A stretch of 43,861 bases of DNA, taken from Porphyromonas bennonis DSM 23058 = JCM 16335 (GTDB taxonomy: Bacteria > Bacteroidota > Bacteroidia > Bacteroidales > Porphyromonadaceae). This document shows positions 7,937 through 16,944 of this stretch, one piece after another. Each line of letters starts with the position of its first letter. The first letter of the stretch is position 1. The stretch covers positions 1-43,861 of the forward strand of contig NZ_AQWR01000016.1 in NCBI RefSeq assembly GCF_000375645.1, in the 5' to 3' direction. The position numbers and the translations under genes were made by a program. A model generated the notes under the pieces. The model saw only the letters and a program-made list of their open reading frames with translations, was not told the DNA's origin and did not search any database.

Positions 7937-9136
7937 ATGGGCTCCGGATCGAGAAGCCTCAGCACGGCACTCTTCATCGCGTGGAGGTACTTTTTCTCCC
8001 GAAAAAGTACGCAAGCCATCCATGTGATCGCCATAGTCTCCGTCACCGCCATCGCCATCATCACGATGGTGATGGTGGTGGCACTCTCGGTCTTCAATGG
8101 CTTCGAGCGCTTCACGACGGACCAGTTTGCCACCCTCTGCCCCGCTACAGAGATCCGCAGCGGTGACGGGCAGGACTTCGATCCCACCATACTCTCCCTC
8201 CCCGAGGGGATCACTGCAGCGCCGGTCCTTGAGACGCAGGCGCTCGCCAAGTGTGGGGAGAATGCGATGCCGGTGACCCTCCTCGGCGTGGACTCCCTCT
8301 ATCCCCGGGTGGTTCCCATAGCAGATCACCTGGTGGGAGGGGACTTCTACACCGGCAGTGCCGAGTACCCCTCCGCGGTGCTCGGCGTGGGTGTAGCGGC
8401 ACGGCTGGGTGCAGGCGTAGGCTACCAGACCCCTCTGACCATAGTCCTCCCTAAGCGACTGGGACGCATGTCCACGATCCTCCCGCAGCGAAGCTTCGTC
8501 ACCCGTGATCTCTACGTGGACGGAGTCTTCCAGGTGGATGACGAGTCGGCGGACGAGCAGACGATCTACGTCCCGATCGAACTGCTGAGGGAGCTGCTGA
8601 TGTACAGCGAGGATATGGTCACCTACCTCGCCACCGACCATCCCGATGATCGTCAACTCACCTCCTCCATCGGTCCGGGATATAAGATCCTCGACATCTA
8701 TGAGCAAAATCCCCAAGCCTACCGTGTGCTGGAGATCGAGAAGTGGATCACCTTCCTCCTGCTCGTCTTCGTCCTGATCCTCTGCCTCTTCAGCGTCATC
8801 TCCACCCTCGGTCTCCTGATCGTGGAGAAGAGGGAGGACACCGAGGTACTCCTCTCTCTTGGGGCGACTCCAGGGACAATCGACAGCATTCTCCACCTGG
8901 AGAGCTACCTGCTCTCCCTCACCGGTCTTGTCATCGGCCTCACCACCGGCGTCCTACTGGTGCTTAGCCAGGCCGCCTGGGGCTGGCTCAAGCTCGGCGG
9001 CGACACGAGCCTGCTCCTGATCGACGCCTACCCGGTGGAGCTCCGCCCGGGCGACCTCCTCTTAGTGAGCGGGATCATCCTCCTCGTGGGCTGGGTCAGC
9101 AGCCGGATCGCCTTCCGACTCTTCAGGGAGAGGTAG
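7937..9136 (+). CDS. FtsX/LolC-LolE-type ABC transporter permease
   Basis: The 399-residue membrane protein has one N-terminal transmembrane helix at about 30-55, a large extracytoplasmic domain (about 60-260) and three C-terminal helices (about 275-300, 320-345, 365-390). This is the MacB-PCD plus FtsX layout. The N-terminal text IAWRYFFSRKSTQAIHVIA resembles LolC/LolE proteins, which extract lipoproteins from the inner membrane with the LolD ATPase. No ATPase gene is adjacent, as is usual for the single LolCE-like permease in Bacteroidetes. The stop codon overlaps a weak terminator-like hairpin. Confidence 0.82.
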   Translation: MGSGSRSLSTALFIAWRYFFSRKSTQAIHVIAIVSVTAIAIITMVMVVALSVFNGFERFTTDQFATLCPATEIRSGDGQDFDPTILSLPEGITAAPVLETQALAKCGENAMPVTLLGVDSLYPRVVPIADHLVGGDFYTGSAEYPSAVLGVGVAARLGAGVGYQTPLTIVLPKRLGRMSTILPQRSFVTRDLYVDGVFQVDDESADEQTIYVPIELLRELLMYSEDMVTYLATDHPDDRQLTSSIGPGYKILDIYEQNPQAYRVLEIEKWITFLLLVFVLILCLFSVISTLGLLIVEKREDTEVLLSLGATPGTIDSILHLESYLLSLTGLVIGLTTGVLLVLSQAAWGWLKLGGDTSLLLIDAYPVELRPGDLLLVSGIILLVGWVSSRIAFRLFRER

Positions 9137-9153
9137 GAGACCCTCTTTTTTTT
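9129..9153 (+). terminator. Weak intrinsic terminator after the permease gene
   Basis: AGAGG (9129-9133) can pair with CCTCT (9142-9146), followed by a run of eight T residues (9146-9153). The stem is only five G-C/A-U pairs, extendable by G-U pairs, and overlaps the stop codon, so termination may be partial. It separates the long left-hand operon from the MFS gene, which has its own promoter element. Confidence 0.5.
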
Positions 9154-9187
9154 GTGAGCAAATGGATAGAAAAGAAATCTTTTTCCT

Positions 9188-9195
9188 TACATTTG
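9188..9195 (+). promoter_or_regulatory. -7 promoter element TACATTTG ahead of MFS gene
   Basis: TACATTTG fits TAnnTTTG and lies 58 bases before the MFS start codon. No clear TTTG is present at the expected -33 spacing. Confidence 0.55.
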
Positions 9196-9253
9196 CCAAG
9201 ACGGGAAGGAGGGGGAGTGATACTATTATCATAACCAATAAACAAAATCTCTA

Positions 9254-10714
9254 ATGAGTACAGTAGAGACGGCACAAGCAACGATGCCGCACGGAGAGAC
9301 CCTCCGAGACAAGTGGTACGTCCGGTGGGGCGTCCTGATCATGATCGCACTGACGATGCTCTTCGCCTACATGTTCGTCGACGTGCTATCACCATTAAAG
9401 ACCCAGCTGGACCAGAATCTCGGCTGGAGTTCATCGGTCTTCGGCACCTATGCGGGGAGCGAATTCTTTATCAATGTCTTCTGCCTCTTCCTGATCTTTG
9501 CCGGTATCATCCTCGACAAGATGGGCGTGCGCTTCACCGCCATCCTCTCCGGATCGCTGATGGTACTGGGAGCGGGCATCAAGGTCTATGCTCTCAGCAA
9601 TACCTTCCATGACGGAGGCTTCCTCTATAGTACGGTGTCGCAAATAGCGCCCAACTTCCCTCCCTCGGCTGCACTCGCCTGCGTCGGCTTCGCCATCTTC
9701 GGTATGGGTACCGAGATGGGCGGTGTGACCGTGTCGCGAGCCATTGTAAAGTGGTTCCAGGGCAAGGAGATGGCTATGGCAATGGGTGTCGAGATGGCGG
9801 TAGCCCGACTGGGGGTCTTCGCCGTCTTCCAGTCGTCACCTCGTATCTACAATGCGATGGTGGAGAAGTTTGGGCCCAACATGACCACCGCTCAGGGTAT
9901 CGAGGCGGTACAGGCACCGGTGCTCTTTGTCTTCATCCTGCTGGTGATCGGCCTCTTCCTCTATCTTGTGTACGGCGTGCTGGACCGTAAGCTGGATAAG
10001 CAGGAGAGCGTCCATATCGTCGAGGACGAGGAGCCCTTCAAGTTTAAGGACCTGGGCAAGGTCTTTGGTCTCAAGACCTTCTGGATCGTGGCACTGCTCT
10101 GTGTGCTCTACTACTCCGCTATCTTCCCCTTCCAGAAGTATGCGACCAACATGCTCGAGAGCAATCTCGGGCTGAGCACAGAGACGGCATCAAGCATCTT
10201 CAGCCTCTTCCCCATCGGAGCAATGGTCATCACGCCCTTCCTGGGGCTCTACCTCGACAAGAAGGGCAAGGGTGCCACGATGCTGATCCTGGGGTCGATC
10301 CTGATGATCGTCTGCCACGGGATATTTGCACTCTATCCCTTCACGACGGATAAGCTCTCCTTCGGGATCGCCATCGGTGCCATCGTACTCCTCGGCATCT
10401 CCTTCTCACTCGTGCCTGCCGCCCTCTGGCCCAGCATGCCTAAGGTGATCGATGCCAAGGTACTCGGATCCGCCTACTCTGCCACCTTCTTCATCCAGAA
10501 TATTGGACTCATGACTGTTCCGATGATCATCGGTAACGTCCTCGACAAGACCAACCCCGGAGCCGTGGCCGGACAGGCACTCAATTACACCCCGGCGATG
10601 CTGATCTTCACATCGTTCGGCGTCCTGGCTCTCTTCCTGAGCCTCTACCTCAAGGCCTACGACCGCAAGAAGAACCTCGGTCTCGAGCTGCCCAATATCA
10701 AGAAGGAGGACTAA
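9254..10714 (+). CDS. Major facilitator superfamily transporter (MFSD1-like)
   Basis: The 486-residue protein shows about twelve hydrophobic segments in two halves split by a charged loop near residues 240-275. The first cytoplasmic loop contains GIILDKMGVRFT, a variant of the MFS signature between helices 2 and 3, repeated in the second half as GLYLDKKGKGATM. Overall it resembles the MFSD1/oxalate-formate-antiporter-like MFS proteins found across Bacteroidetes; eukaryotic MFSD1 exports dipeptides from lysosomes, but the bacterial substrate is unknown. It is a single-gene unit with its own -7 element (9188-9195) and a strong terminator (10741-10779). Confidence 0.82.
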   Translation: MSTVETAQATMPHGETLRDKWYVRWGVLIMIALTMLFAYMFVDVLSPLKTQLDQNLGWSSSVFGTYAGSEFFINVFCLFLIFAGIILDKMGVRFTAILSGSLMVLGAGIKVYALSNTFHDGGFLYSTVSQIAPNFPPSAALACVGFAIFGMGTEMGGVTVSRAIVKWFQGKEMAMAMGVEMAVARLGVFAVFQSSPRIYNAMVEKFGPNMTTAQGIEAVQAPVLFVFILLVIGLFLYLVYGVLDRKLDKQESVHIVEDEEPFKFKDLGKVFGLKTFWIVALLCVLYYSAIFPFQKYATNMLESNLGLSTETASSIFSLFPIGAMVITPFLGLYLDKKGKGATMLILGSILMIVCHGIFALYPFTTDKLSFGIAIGAIVLLGISFSLVPAALWPSMPKVIDAKVLGSAYSATFFIQNIGLMTVPMIIGNVLDKTNPGAVAGQALNYTPAMLIFTSFGVLALFLSLYLKAYDRKKNLGLELPNIKKED

Positions 10715-10740
10715 TCGAGTCACTACACCTCTCACATAAG

Positions 10741-10779
10741 GGACAGGTGGCGGTCAGACATCGCCACCTGTCCTTTTTT
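10741..10779 (+). terminator. Strong intrinsic terminator of the MFS gene
   Basis: A perfect 12-bp stem (GGACAGGTGGCG at 10741-10752 with CGCCACCTGTCC at 10762-10773) closes a 9-base loop and is followed by six T residues (10774-10779). It lies 27 bases after the MFS stop codon. Confidence 0.92.
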
Positions 10780-10813
10780 GGCACCAAATCCGGTCGTCGG
10801 ATCAGGCGCCAAA

Positions 10814-10895
10814 CTAATACCGATATTAGTGTCAACTAATACCGATAATAGACAACACTAATATCGGTAATAGAAAACACTAATACCGGTAATAG
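10814..10895. repeat. Four-copy, 22-bp-phased array of a 16-bp palindrome upstream of dapB
   Basis: Four units start at 10814, 10836, 10858 and 10880: CTAATACCGATATTAG, CTAATACCGATAATAG, CTAATATCGGTAATAG and CTAATACCGGTAATAG. The 6-base spacers are TGTCAA, ACAACA and AAAACA. The palindromic units are conserved and the spacers are not, yet the 22-bp period is exact. The last unit ends 93 bases before the -7 element of dapB. A second array of identical geometry lies at 26932-27013 and a single perfect copy at 21842-21857. The pattern suits two-turn phased binding sites for a dimeric protein; an interspersed repeat is the alternative. Confidence 0.9.
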
Positions 10896-10988
10896 AAATT
10901 TCCATGAGGAGAGGGGTCTCGCGCGTGTCTCTCTCGTCCGGCCGCCCTGTCTCTGAAGCCCTGAGAAATCATTGAAGTGATAAATGGG

Positions 10989-10996
10989 TACATTTG
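10989..10996 (+). promoter_or_regulatory. -7 promoter element TACATTTG ahead of dapB
   Basis: TACATTTG fits TAnnTTTG and would give a leader of roughly 70 bases before the dapB ATG at 11074. No exact -33 TTTG is visible. Nothing else recognisable was seen between the array and the gene. Confidence 0.55.
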
Positions 10997-11073
10997 TATC
11001 CATAAGTCACGAATAACAAGCGCTTCGCCACGGACTACAGAGCCTGAGCGGAGCGATCAGAAATAGTATAGCG

Positions 11074-11802
11074 ATGAAGATTACTCTGATAGGATATGGC
11101 CGCATGGGTCATGCGATCGAGGAGGTGGCACTCTCTCGGGGACACGAGGTCGTCGGTCGTATCGATAAGGGACAGGAGGTGGAGATCTCGCCCTCGACAG
11201 ATGCGGTGATCGACTTCTCGACGCCGGACAGTGCGTATGACAATATTCGACTGGCTCTCGAGGGAGGATTCCCTGTAGTAAGCGGGACAACAGGATGGAC
11301 TGAGCGCATGAGTGAGATCCGGGAGATGGTTGAGAGGCAGGAGGGAGCATTTTTCTACTCCTCCAACTTCAGCGTCGGGGTTTTTCTCTTCCGCCACCTG
11401 GTGCGGAAGGCGGCTAAGCTGATGAATAACCTCCCCCAGTACTCCGATGTGGAGATGGAGGAGGTACACCATATCCACAAGCTGGACTACCCGAGTGGCA
11501 CGGCACTGACCGTCGCCGGCGACATCCTCTCTGAGATGGATCGATATAGCGACACGAGGGCCTATCTCGGCGATGACGAGAGACCTAGCGTAGCTAAGGA
11601 TCAGCTCCTGATCCACTCGCTGCGTGAGGGCGAGGTGCCGGGGATCCACCGCGTAGCCTTTGGTAGTGCCCAGGACGTGATCAGGCTGGAGCACGAGGCC
11701 TTCGGGAGAGAGGGCTTTGCGATGGGCGCGGTGATGGCTGCTGAGTTTTTGCAGGGTGAGAAGGGATGCTTCGGGATGGAGGATATGCTCCACTTTGACT
11801 GA
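11074..11802 (+). CDS. dapB: 4-hydroxy-tetrahydrodipicolinate reductase
   Basis: The 242-residue enzyme reduces the product of DapA to tetrahydrodipicolinate, on the path to diaminopimelate for peptidoglycan and to lysine. The N-terminal [11 protein letters not shown] is the nucleotide-binding loop. SGTTGW and the active-site block [14 protein letters not shown] (with the catalytic Lys and the Pro-Ser-Gly-Thr-Ala loop) are present, as is the C-terminal [11 protein letters not shown]. Length is normal for the family. It opens an operon with lepB (5 bases downstream) and sits behind a four-copy palindrome array and a -7 element. Confidence 0.95.
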   Translation: MKITLIGYGRMGHAIEEVALSRGHEVVGRIDKGQEVEISPSTDAVIDFSTPDSAYDNIRLALEGGFPVVSGTTGWTERMSEIREMVERQEGAFFYSSNFSVGVFLFRHLVRKAAKLMNNLPQYSDVEMEEVHHIHKLDYPSGTALTVAGDILSEMDRYSDTRAYLGDDERPSVAKDQLLIHSLREGEVPGIHRVAFGSAQDVIRLEHEAFGREGFAMGAVMAAEFLQGEKGCFGMEDMLHFD

Positions 11803-11807
11803 GTTGT

Positions 11808-13226
11808 ATGAGGAAGATAGACTTTAGGAGTGTCCCGAGGCGGGACTGGATCAAGTTTGGTGTCTGGGCTGTCGCACTACTGTTATTTGCGCTGTGGGTG
11901 GGTAGCTTCTGGCTGTTTTTCATCCCGGGACTGCTGATATTCGACAACTACATCACTCACATCATCCCCTGGCGCTGGTGGCAGAGTTCGCCGAGCAGTG
12001 CCGTCCGGAGCGTGATGCGGCTCGTGGAGGATATCGTGGTCGTGCTGATAGCAGTGCAGGTGCTCAATATCTTTTTCTTCCAGAACTTCAAGATCCCCTC
12101 TTCCTCACTGGAGAAGACCTCCCTCGTGGGGGATCACCTCTTTGTCTCCAAGCTTCGCTTTGGACCGAGACTGCCGATGACTCCGCTCGCTTTCCCCCTG
12201 GTGCATAATCAATTCCCGTGGAATGGGAAGAAGGCCTACATCGACAATCCTCAGCTCCCCTACAAGCGCATCAGAGGACTTGGGCATCTCAAGCGGAACG
12301 AACTGGTAGTCTTCAACTTCCCCGCCGGGGATACCGTCCCGCTTAAGGTGACCAATCCGGACTACTATACCCTCTGTCACCTCTACGGCAGGGATCGGAT
12401 CTGGAGCGACTCGCGCACCTTTGGCAAGGTGGTGGCACGACCTGTCGATATGAGGGATCACTACGTCAAGCGCTGTGTGGGTCTCCCCGGAGACGATCTG
12501 GAGGTGAGACGCAACAAGCTCCTTATCAATAATCAGGAGGTGGAGGAGCCGCCACACTCTCAGCTCAATTACTTCATCCAGACCGATGGCACGATACTGA
12601 CGGAGGAGGAGCTCTACGACCTGGGGGTGGCAAAGGATGATATTGCACTGCTGGACGGGCTGGATCAATCCTACTATCCGCTCTATGAGCAGTTGGGATT
12701 CACCGGCGAGACGACCAAGGGCTTCGGGCTGATCTACCACATGCCGCTCACAGTGGCGATGAGAGAGACGCTGCAGAAGCACAGCGGTGTCCTCCACATC
12801 GAGGTGGAGCCGGATCCGGGACAGTCGGTCTTCACGACCTACCCACTCAGTAACCTATTCGACTGGACGAGGGACAATTATGGTCCGATCCACATCCCCG
12901 CCAAGGGGGAGACGATCCCGCTGACGGCGGAGAATCTTGCACTCTATGAGCGGTGCATCAGGAACTTTGAGCACCACACGATCGAGCGAACCCCGACGGG
13001 CGTCCTGATAGACGGCGAGCCGGCTTCGTCCTACACCTTCGAGATGGACTACTACTTCATGATGGGAGACAATCGGCACAACTCCGCTGACTCTCGAGCC
13101 TGGGGCTTTGTCCCTGAGGATCATATCGTAGGCAAGCCACTCTTCGTCTGGCTCTCGCTGGATAAGGACAGGGATCTCCTCCACGGCAAGATCCGGTGGC
13201 GGAGATTTGGGACAGTGCTCAGGTAA
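11808..13226 (+). CDS. lepB: Signal peptidase I
   Basis: The 472-residue protein has N-terminal membrane helices (about 16-48 and 66-90) and the S26 signal peptidase motifs. [11 protein letters not shown] carries the likely catalytic Ser100, with Leu replacing the usual Met of Ser-Met. [11 protein letters not shown] carries the general-base Lys221. The C-terminal box is [17 protein letters not shown]. The roughly 120 residues between Ser and Lys, and a further insert before the last box, make it longer than enterobacterial enzymes, as is usual in Bacteroidetes. It cleaves signal peptides from exported proteins at the periplasmic face. It follows dapB by 5 bases and precedes a WbqC-family gene by 6 bases. 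Confidence 0.93.
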   Translation: MRKIDFRSVPRRDWIKFGVWAVALLLFALWVGSFWLFFIPGLLIFDNYITHIIPWRWWQSSPSSAVRSVMRLVEDIVVVLIAVQVLNIFFFQNFKIPSSSLEKTSLVGDHLFVSKLRFGPRLPMTPLAFPLVHNQFPWNGKKAYIDNPQLPYKRIRGLGHLKRNELVVFNFPAGDTVPLKVTNPDYYTLCHLYGRDRIWSDSRTFGKVVARPVDMRDHYVKRCVGLPGDDLEVRRNKLLINNQEVEEPPHSQLNYFIQTDGTILTEEELYDLGVAKDDIALLDGLDQSYYPLYEQLGFTGETTKGFGLIYHMPLTVAMRETLQKHSGVLHIEVEPDPGQSVFTTYPLSNLFDWTRDNYGPIHIPAKGETIPLTAENLALYERCIRNFEHHTIERTPTGVLIDGEPASSYTFEMDYYFMMGDNRHNSADSRAWGFVPEDHIVGKPLFVWLSLDKDRDLLHGKIRWRRFGTVLR

Positions 13227-13232
13227 GTCGGT

Positions 13233-13829
13233 ATGCTCTCTCTGCCCACACTCTTTGCCCCTGCGATCCTTCATGTCAGGCTGATGATGGATCATCCTGA
13301 GGCTGTGATCTGTGTGGGTGAGCAGTATCAGAAGCAGACGCTCCGCAATCGGACTTACTTCCTGACCCCACAGGGTGCTACGCCCTTTACGATCCCGGTG
13401 GAGCGCTTCGGTTATCCATCCCCTGCCACCTCGGAGATCTCGCTGGCGGAGCACGATCACTGGAGACATCGGCTGGAGGAGGCGCTGCGCTCGTCCTACT
13501 GCTCCACACCCTACTGGCTGTACTATGAGGATCAGGTGATCTCACTCTGTCGGTGCGAGGAAGGGGGTAGGCTTATGGACTTCAATCAGCGGTGGCTTGC
13601 CTTTATCCTCGGCGAGTGGGATATACCCCTGCCCTCTGTAGTGGCGGAGTGGTCGCAGGACCTCGATCACCACGCAGAGGTCGCTCTCCCCTCCTCTCTG
13701 GAGGGTCACGAGCTGCCGAGATACTGGCAGGTCTTCGAGGATCAGAATGGATTTATACCCAACCTGTCGGCTCTCGACCTACTCTTCCACTTAGGTCTGG
13801 AGGGTCGACTTTATCTCAATAAGTTATGA
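13233..13829 (+). CDS. WbqC family protein
   Basis: The 198-residue product begins LPTLFAPAILHVRLMMDH and continues with YQKQTLRNRTYFLTPQGATP and DHWRHRLEEALRSSYCSTPYW, matching the WbqC-like family (PF08889). Members occur in O-antigen and glycan clusters and, in Bacteroidetes, next to lepB. The biochemical activity is unsettled; the early His/Asn/Arg pattern is shared with the family. It is cytoplasmic, with no signal peptide. It overlaps the following M64 peptidase gene by 4 bases (ATGA), so the lepB, WbqC-like and M64 genes form one unit. Confidence 0.82.
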   Translation: MLSLPTLFAPAILHVRLMMDHPEAVICVGEQYQKQTLRNRTYFLTPQGATPFTIPVERFGYPSPATSEISLAEHDHWRHRLEEALRSSYCSTPYWLYYEDQVISLCRCEEGGRLMDFNQRWLAFILGEWDIPLPSVVAEWSQDLDHHAEVALPSSLEGHELPRYWQVFEDQNGFIPNLSALDLLFHLGLEGRLYLNKL

Positions 13830-15112
13830 AGAAACTTTACCGACTGACGACGCTGCTCGCTGCGCTCATCCTGCTGCCCTGCTGCCTTGTCGCACAGGAC
13901 TTCTGCGATTACTTCGTCGACCGGACGCTACGGCTGGACTACATCTTCTCCGGAAATGCCGAGACGCAGGAGATCTCACTGATGGCGTACTATAAGATCC
14001 CCGGCTGGTATGGCAAGAGACATCGGCTGGCAGAGACACCGATGCAGGGGAATGGCACGATCACGGTCAGGGACCTTGCGACCGGGACGGTGATCTACAA
14101 GCACCCTTTCTCCTCACTCTTCCAGGAGTGGCTCAGCTATCCTGAGGCGAGGGAGAGCGGCAGGAAAGCCTTTGAGAATGTCTTTCTCATCCCCATGCCG
14201 AAGCAGCCGGTGGAGGTTTGTCTCGAGCTCAGGAACAATCGCCACGACGTCATCGCCGCGATGACACAGCGCATAGACCCGAGTGATATACTGATGACCC
14301 CACTCGGCGAGCAGGGGACCACGCCCTACACCACCCTGCAGACACCCAAGGACAGCTCGCGAGCGATCCATATAGCATTTGTCGCTGAGGGCTACACGGA
14401 GGATCAGATGGAGGACTACCTGTCGGATGCTCGTAAGGCGGTGGAGTCGATCTTTGGGCACGAGCCCTTCAAGTCCATGCGCGACCGCTTCTCCATCATA
14501 GCAGTTCGATCCCCGTCTGAGGAGAGTGGCGCATCCATTCCCTCCAAGGGGGTCTGGCGCGACACGGCACTGGGATCCCACTTCGACACCTTCTATAGCG
14601 AGCGCTACCTCACGACGCTGCACCTCCGCAAGCTGCACGACCTACTTGCCGGCACACCCTACGAGCACATCATCATACTGGTGAATACGCCTCACTATGG
14701 CGGAGGCGGAATTCTCAATTCGTACAACCTCTCGATGACTAAGGATCCGGCCTTCGTCCCGGTGGTAACCCACGAGTTTGGGCACAGCTTTGCCGGGCTG
14801 GCGGAGGAGTATGCCTACGAGGCGGAGCAGATACCTATGTATCCGACCGACGTGGAGCCGTGGGAGCAGAATATCACGACGCTGAAGGACTTCGCTACCA
14901 AGTGGTCTGACCTGCTACCCACAGAGGTGTCCACGATACCGACCCCTGAGGAGAGCAACTACCCCGTGGGTGTATACGAAGGAGCCGGGTACAGTCTTAA
15001 AGGTGTCTACAGACCCTCCAAGGACTGCCGCATGCGGACGAATAGTAACCCCGAGTTCTGCCCGGTCTGCCGTAGGGCAATCCGGGAAGTAATCGACTTC
15101 TACACCGACTGA
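13826..15112 (+). CDS. Secreted M64 family metallopeptidase
   Basis: The 428-residue product has a signal peptide (about residues 1-23, with a Cys-Cys pair near the end of the hydrophobic core). An N-terminal M64_N-type beta domain (about 25-150) is followed by a catalytic domain. The zinc motif THEFGHSFAGLAEEYAYE places His316, Glu317 and His320 as HExxH, with Glu of the Glu-Glu pair downstream. Family M64 includes the Clostridium ramosum IgA peptidase and many Bacteroides enzymes annotated as IgA peptidase M64; actual substrate here is not known. A Cys-rich C-terminus (CRMRTNSNPEFCPVC) is typical. It ends the dapB-lepB operon and faces the convergent amidinotransferase gene 11 bases away. 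Confidence 0.88.
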   Translation: MKKLYRLTTLLAALILLPCCLVAQDFCDYFVDRTLRLDYIFSGNAETQEISLMAYYKIPGWYGKRHRLAETPMQGNGTITVRDLATGTVIYKHPFSSLFQEWLSYPEARESGRKAFENVFLIPMPKQPVEVCLELRNNRHDVIAAMTQRIDPSDILMTPLGEQGTTPYTTLQTPKDSSRAIHIAFVAEGYTEDQMEDYLSDARKAVESIFGHEPFKSMRDRFSIIAVRSPSEESGASIPSKGVWRDTALGSHFDTFYSERYLTTLHLRKLHDLLAGTPYEHIIILVNTPHYGGGGILNSYNLSMTKDPAFVPVVTHEFGHSFAGLAEEYAYEAEQIPMYPTDVEPWEQNITTLKDFATKWSDLLPTEVSTIPTPEESNYPVGVYEGAGYSLKGVYRPSKDCRMRTNSNPEFCPVCRRAIREVIDFYTD

Positions 15113-15123
15113 GAAGGCACCGA

Positions 15124-16044
15124 TCAGTAGCTCCTGACCAGAGGCTGCGTGGTGCAGCGGAGTAGGCCTCCCAGCTTGCTCACCTCACGGTATGGGGTCG
15201 TCAGCACCTCCAGTCCTCGGGACTCAAGCCACTCCTTTAGCCGTGTAAAGGCACTGTCTATCACCACCTTCCTCGGAGAAAGACTGAAGATATTCGTATT
15301 CATCTCGAAGAACTCCTCACGCGTAATCGTGAAGACGCACTCAGGACCGAAGAGCGACTCGAGATACTCATAGTCAGAGTAGTGCCTGAAGGCACCGGGG
15401 AAGATGATCGCCAGCCCCTCTCCCACCGGCTGGAAGGCGCAGTCGAGATGCAGGACTCCCCGATAGGGGTCGTGGTCGTCCTTGATGAGCTGAAGCGGGA
15501 TGACCTCACGCTCCGGGAAGAGACTCTTGAGGAAGCCGATGGCGTACTTATTCGTCCGTGCAGTGCTGTATTGGTCGAAGTCTGTCGTCAGGTGGCACCC
15601 GAGGAGGATCCGTCCGTCTCTGAGTACCGTCACATCGCCCCCTTCCACCGAGACATAGTCGGGAGCCGTCACGATCTTATCCGGATCGATCTGCGACCAG
15701 ATGGCATCGTACGCCTTCATCTCCTGCTCTCTGTCGGCGATGATATTGGCGCGAACAAACGTGTCACCGATGACAAAACCTACATCTCGCGCAAAGATCT
15801 GCTGCATCCCCCGGTGCCGCCCGGGACGAAGGACGGTCACGCCCTCCCGCTCCATAAGGGAGACAAACGCCTCTACCTCACGATTGAGATCCTGATCCAA
15901 AGGGTACTGGTCGTGCAGAATGGTGTGGTATGTCTTGGCGTCGTAGGCTTCGGTCAGTGCCGGAGGCTCGCCGTTATGAAATGCCACACCGGCCACCACG
16001 GTGTCCAGCCGCCCTACCTCGTCTAATATATTTAAGTCTATCAT
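15124..16044 (-). CDS. Amidinotransferase / arginine-deiminase-like hydrolase
   Basis: The 306-residue protein belongs to the guanidino-group-modifying superfamily (PF02274). Visible landmarks are the substrate-acid block VSVEGGDVTVLRDGRILLG (Glu and Asp), the catalytic-His block GVLHLDCAFQPV and a C-terminal nucleophile Cys in LGGLLRCTTQPL. Members hydrolyse or transfer amidino groups from arginine, citrulline or dimethylarginine; the Bacteroidetes version has no established substrate. It has its own -7 element TATATTTG at 16052-16059, only 8 bases from the start codon, suggesting an almost leaderless transcript. No arginine-pathway genes are adjacent. Confidence 0.8.
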   Translation of the reverse strand: MIDLNILDEVGRLDTVVAGVAFHNGEPPALTEAYDAKTYHTILHDQYPLDQDLNREVEAFVSLMEREGVTVLRPGRHRGMQQIFARDVGFVIGDTFVRANIIADREQEMKAYDAIWSQIDPDKIVTAPDYVSVEGGDVTVLRDGRILLGCHLTTDFDQYSTARTNKYAIGFLKSLFPEREVIPLQLIKDDHDPYRGVLHLDCAFQPVGEGLAIIFPGAFRHYSDYEYLESLFGPECVFTITREEFFEMNTNIFSLSPRKVVIDSAFTRLKEWLESRGLEVLTTPYREVSKLGGLLRCTTQPLVRSY

Positions 16045-16051
16045 AGTAAGG

Positions 16052-16059
16052 CAAATATA
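16052..16059 (-). promoter_or_regulatory. -7 promoter element TATATTTG ahead of amidinotransferase gene
   Basis: On the minus strand TATATTTG fits TAnnTTTG. The start codon is only 8 bases downstream, so the mRNA would have little or no leader. The element lies in the 18-base gap behind miaA. Confidence 0.5.
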
Positions 16060-16062
16060 GGA

Positions 16063-16944
16063 TTATTTCTCTTCCTCCTCTAAGTTTAGCAACCTGATCC
16101 CCGGTATTTTCTCGAAGAATGTGATCTGCTTGCGTGCGTAGACTCGACTATTCTTCTTTACCTTATGGATCGCTTCGTCTAACGAGCATTGCCCATCCAA
16201 GTATTGGATCACCTCCTTGTATCCGATGGTATTCAGGGCATTGCAGTTCCTAAATGGCAGCAGCTTGCGTACCTCGTCCACCAGTCCCTGCTCAAACATC
16301 AGATCCACCCGTTTATTGATCCTCTCGTAGAGGATCTCACGAGGGCGAGAGAGCACCCACACCTCCACTTGGTACGGGAAGACTCGAGACCGATGCGTAT
16401 GCCAGGAGGAGAAGGGACGGTGAGTGGTCTGCCACACCTCGAGTGCGCGGATCATCCGCTTGTGGTTATTCCCATCGATAGAGGCGAGGTAGAGCGGGTC
16501 TACCTCGGCCAGCCTCGCCCGGATGGGCTCTATGCCCTCCGTTTCGAAGCACTCCCATAAGGAGCGCCTCACCTCAGGATCAGGCTCAGGAATAGGGTCC
16601 ATCTCGTAGAGTAGTGCCTGTATGTACATCATCGATCCCCCCACGATGAGAGCAGTGTCATGAGATAGATGGATCTCGTCCACCATCTCTAACGCCTCTG
16701 ACGCAAAGTCGTACGCATTATAGGGACTTGTGACCTCCCGGGTGGCAACAAAAAAGTGAGGCACCGCATGCATATCCTCTCGGGATGGCGCATCGGTGCC
16801 TATGCTCATACCTCTGTATATCTGTCTGGAGTCGGCGGAGAGGATCGGCGTGGAGAGTCTCTGAGCTAGCTCCATCGCGTAAGCGGACTTGCCCACTCCG
16901 GTAGGTCCTGTCAGGATGATCAGCCGCTTTTCTGAGTGGGTCAA
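16063..16944 (-). CDS. miaA: tRNA dimethylallyltransferase
   Basis: The 293-residue enzyme adds a dimethylallyl group to A37 of tRNAs reading UNN codons. It has the P-loop GPTGVGKSA at residues 13-21, then SADSRQIYRGMSIGTD (including the catalytic Asp and the RQxY motif), and DFASEALEMV with the downstream VGGSMMYIQALL. The C-terminal block NALNTIGYKEVIQYLDG and the Arg-Lys-Gln-Ile-Thr-Phe-Phe motif are present. It overlaps the upstream pRiA4b-ORF3-like gene by 4 bases and is the last gene of the lpx operon. Confidence 0.95.
   Translation of the reverse strand: MTHSEKRLIILTGPTGVGKSAYAMELAQRLSTPILSADSRQIYRGMSIGTDAPSREDMHAVPHFFVATREVTSPYNAYDFASEALEMVDEIHLSHDTALIVGGSMMYIQALLYEMDPIPEPDPEVRRSLWECFETEGIEPIRARLAEVDPLYLASIDGNNHKRMIRALEVWQTTHRPFSSWHTHRSRVFPYQVEVWVLSRPREILYERINKRVDLMFEQGLVDEVRKLLPFRNCNALNTIGYKEVIQYLDGQCSLDEAIHKVKKNSRVYARKQITFFEKIPGIRLLNLEEEEK

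Noticed and set aside
7700-8896. Minus-strand frame of about 398 codons across rbfA and the permease gene
   Set aside because: Arg/Glu/His-rich composition from antisense of high-G+C coding DNA; no motifs.
10814-10895. CRISPR array
   Set aside because: The unit is only 16 bp and the spacers 6 nt, both far below CRISPR sizes, there are four units only, and no cas genes are present.
15382-16026. Plus-strand open frame of about 214 codons
   Set aside because: It lies antisense to the amidinotransferase gene, which has family motifs; the plus frame has none.
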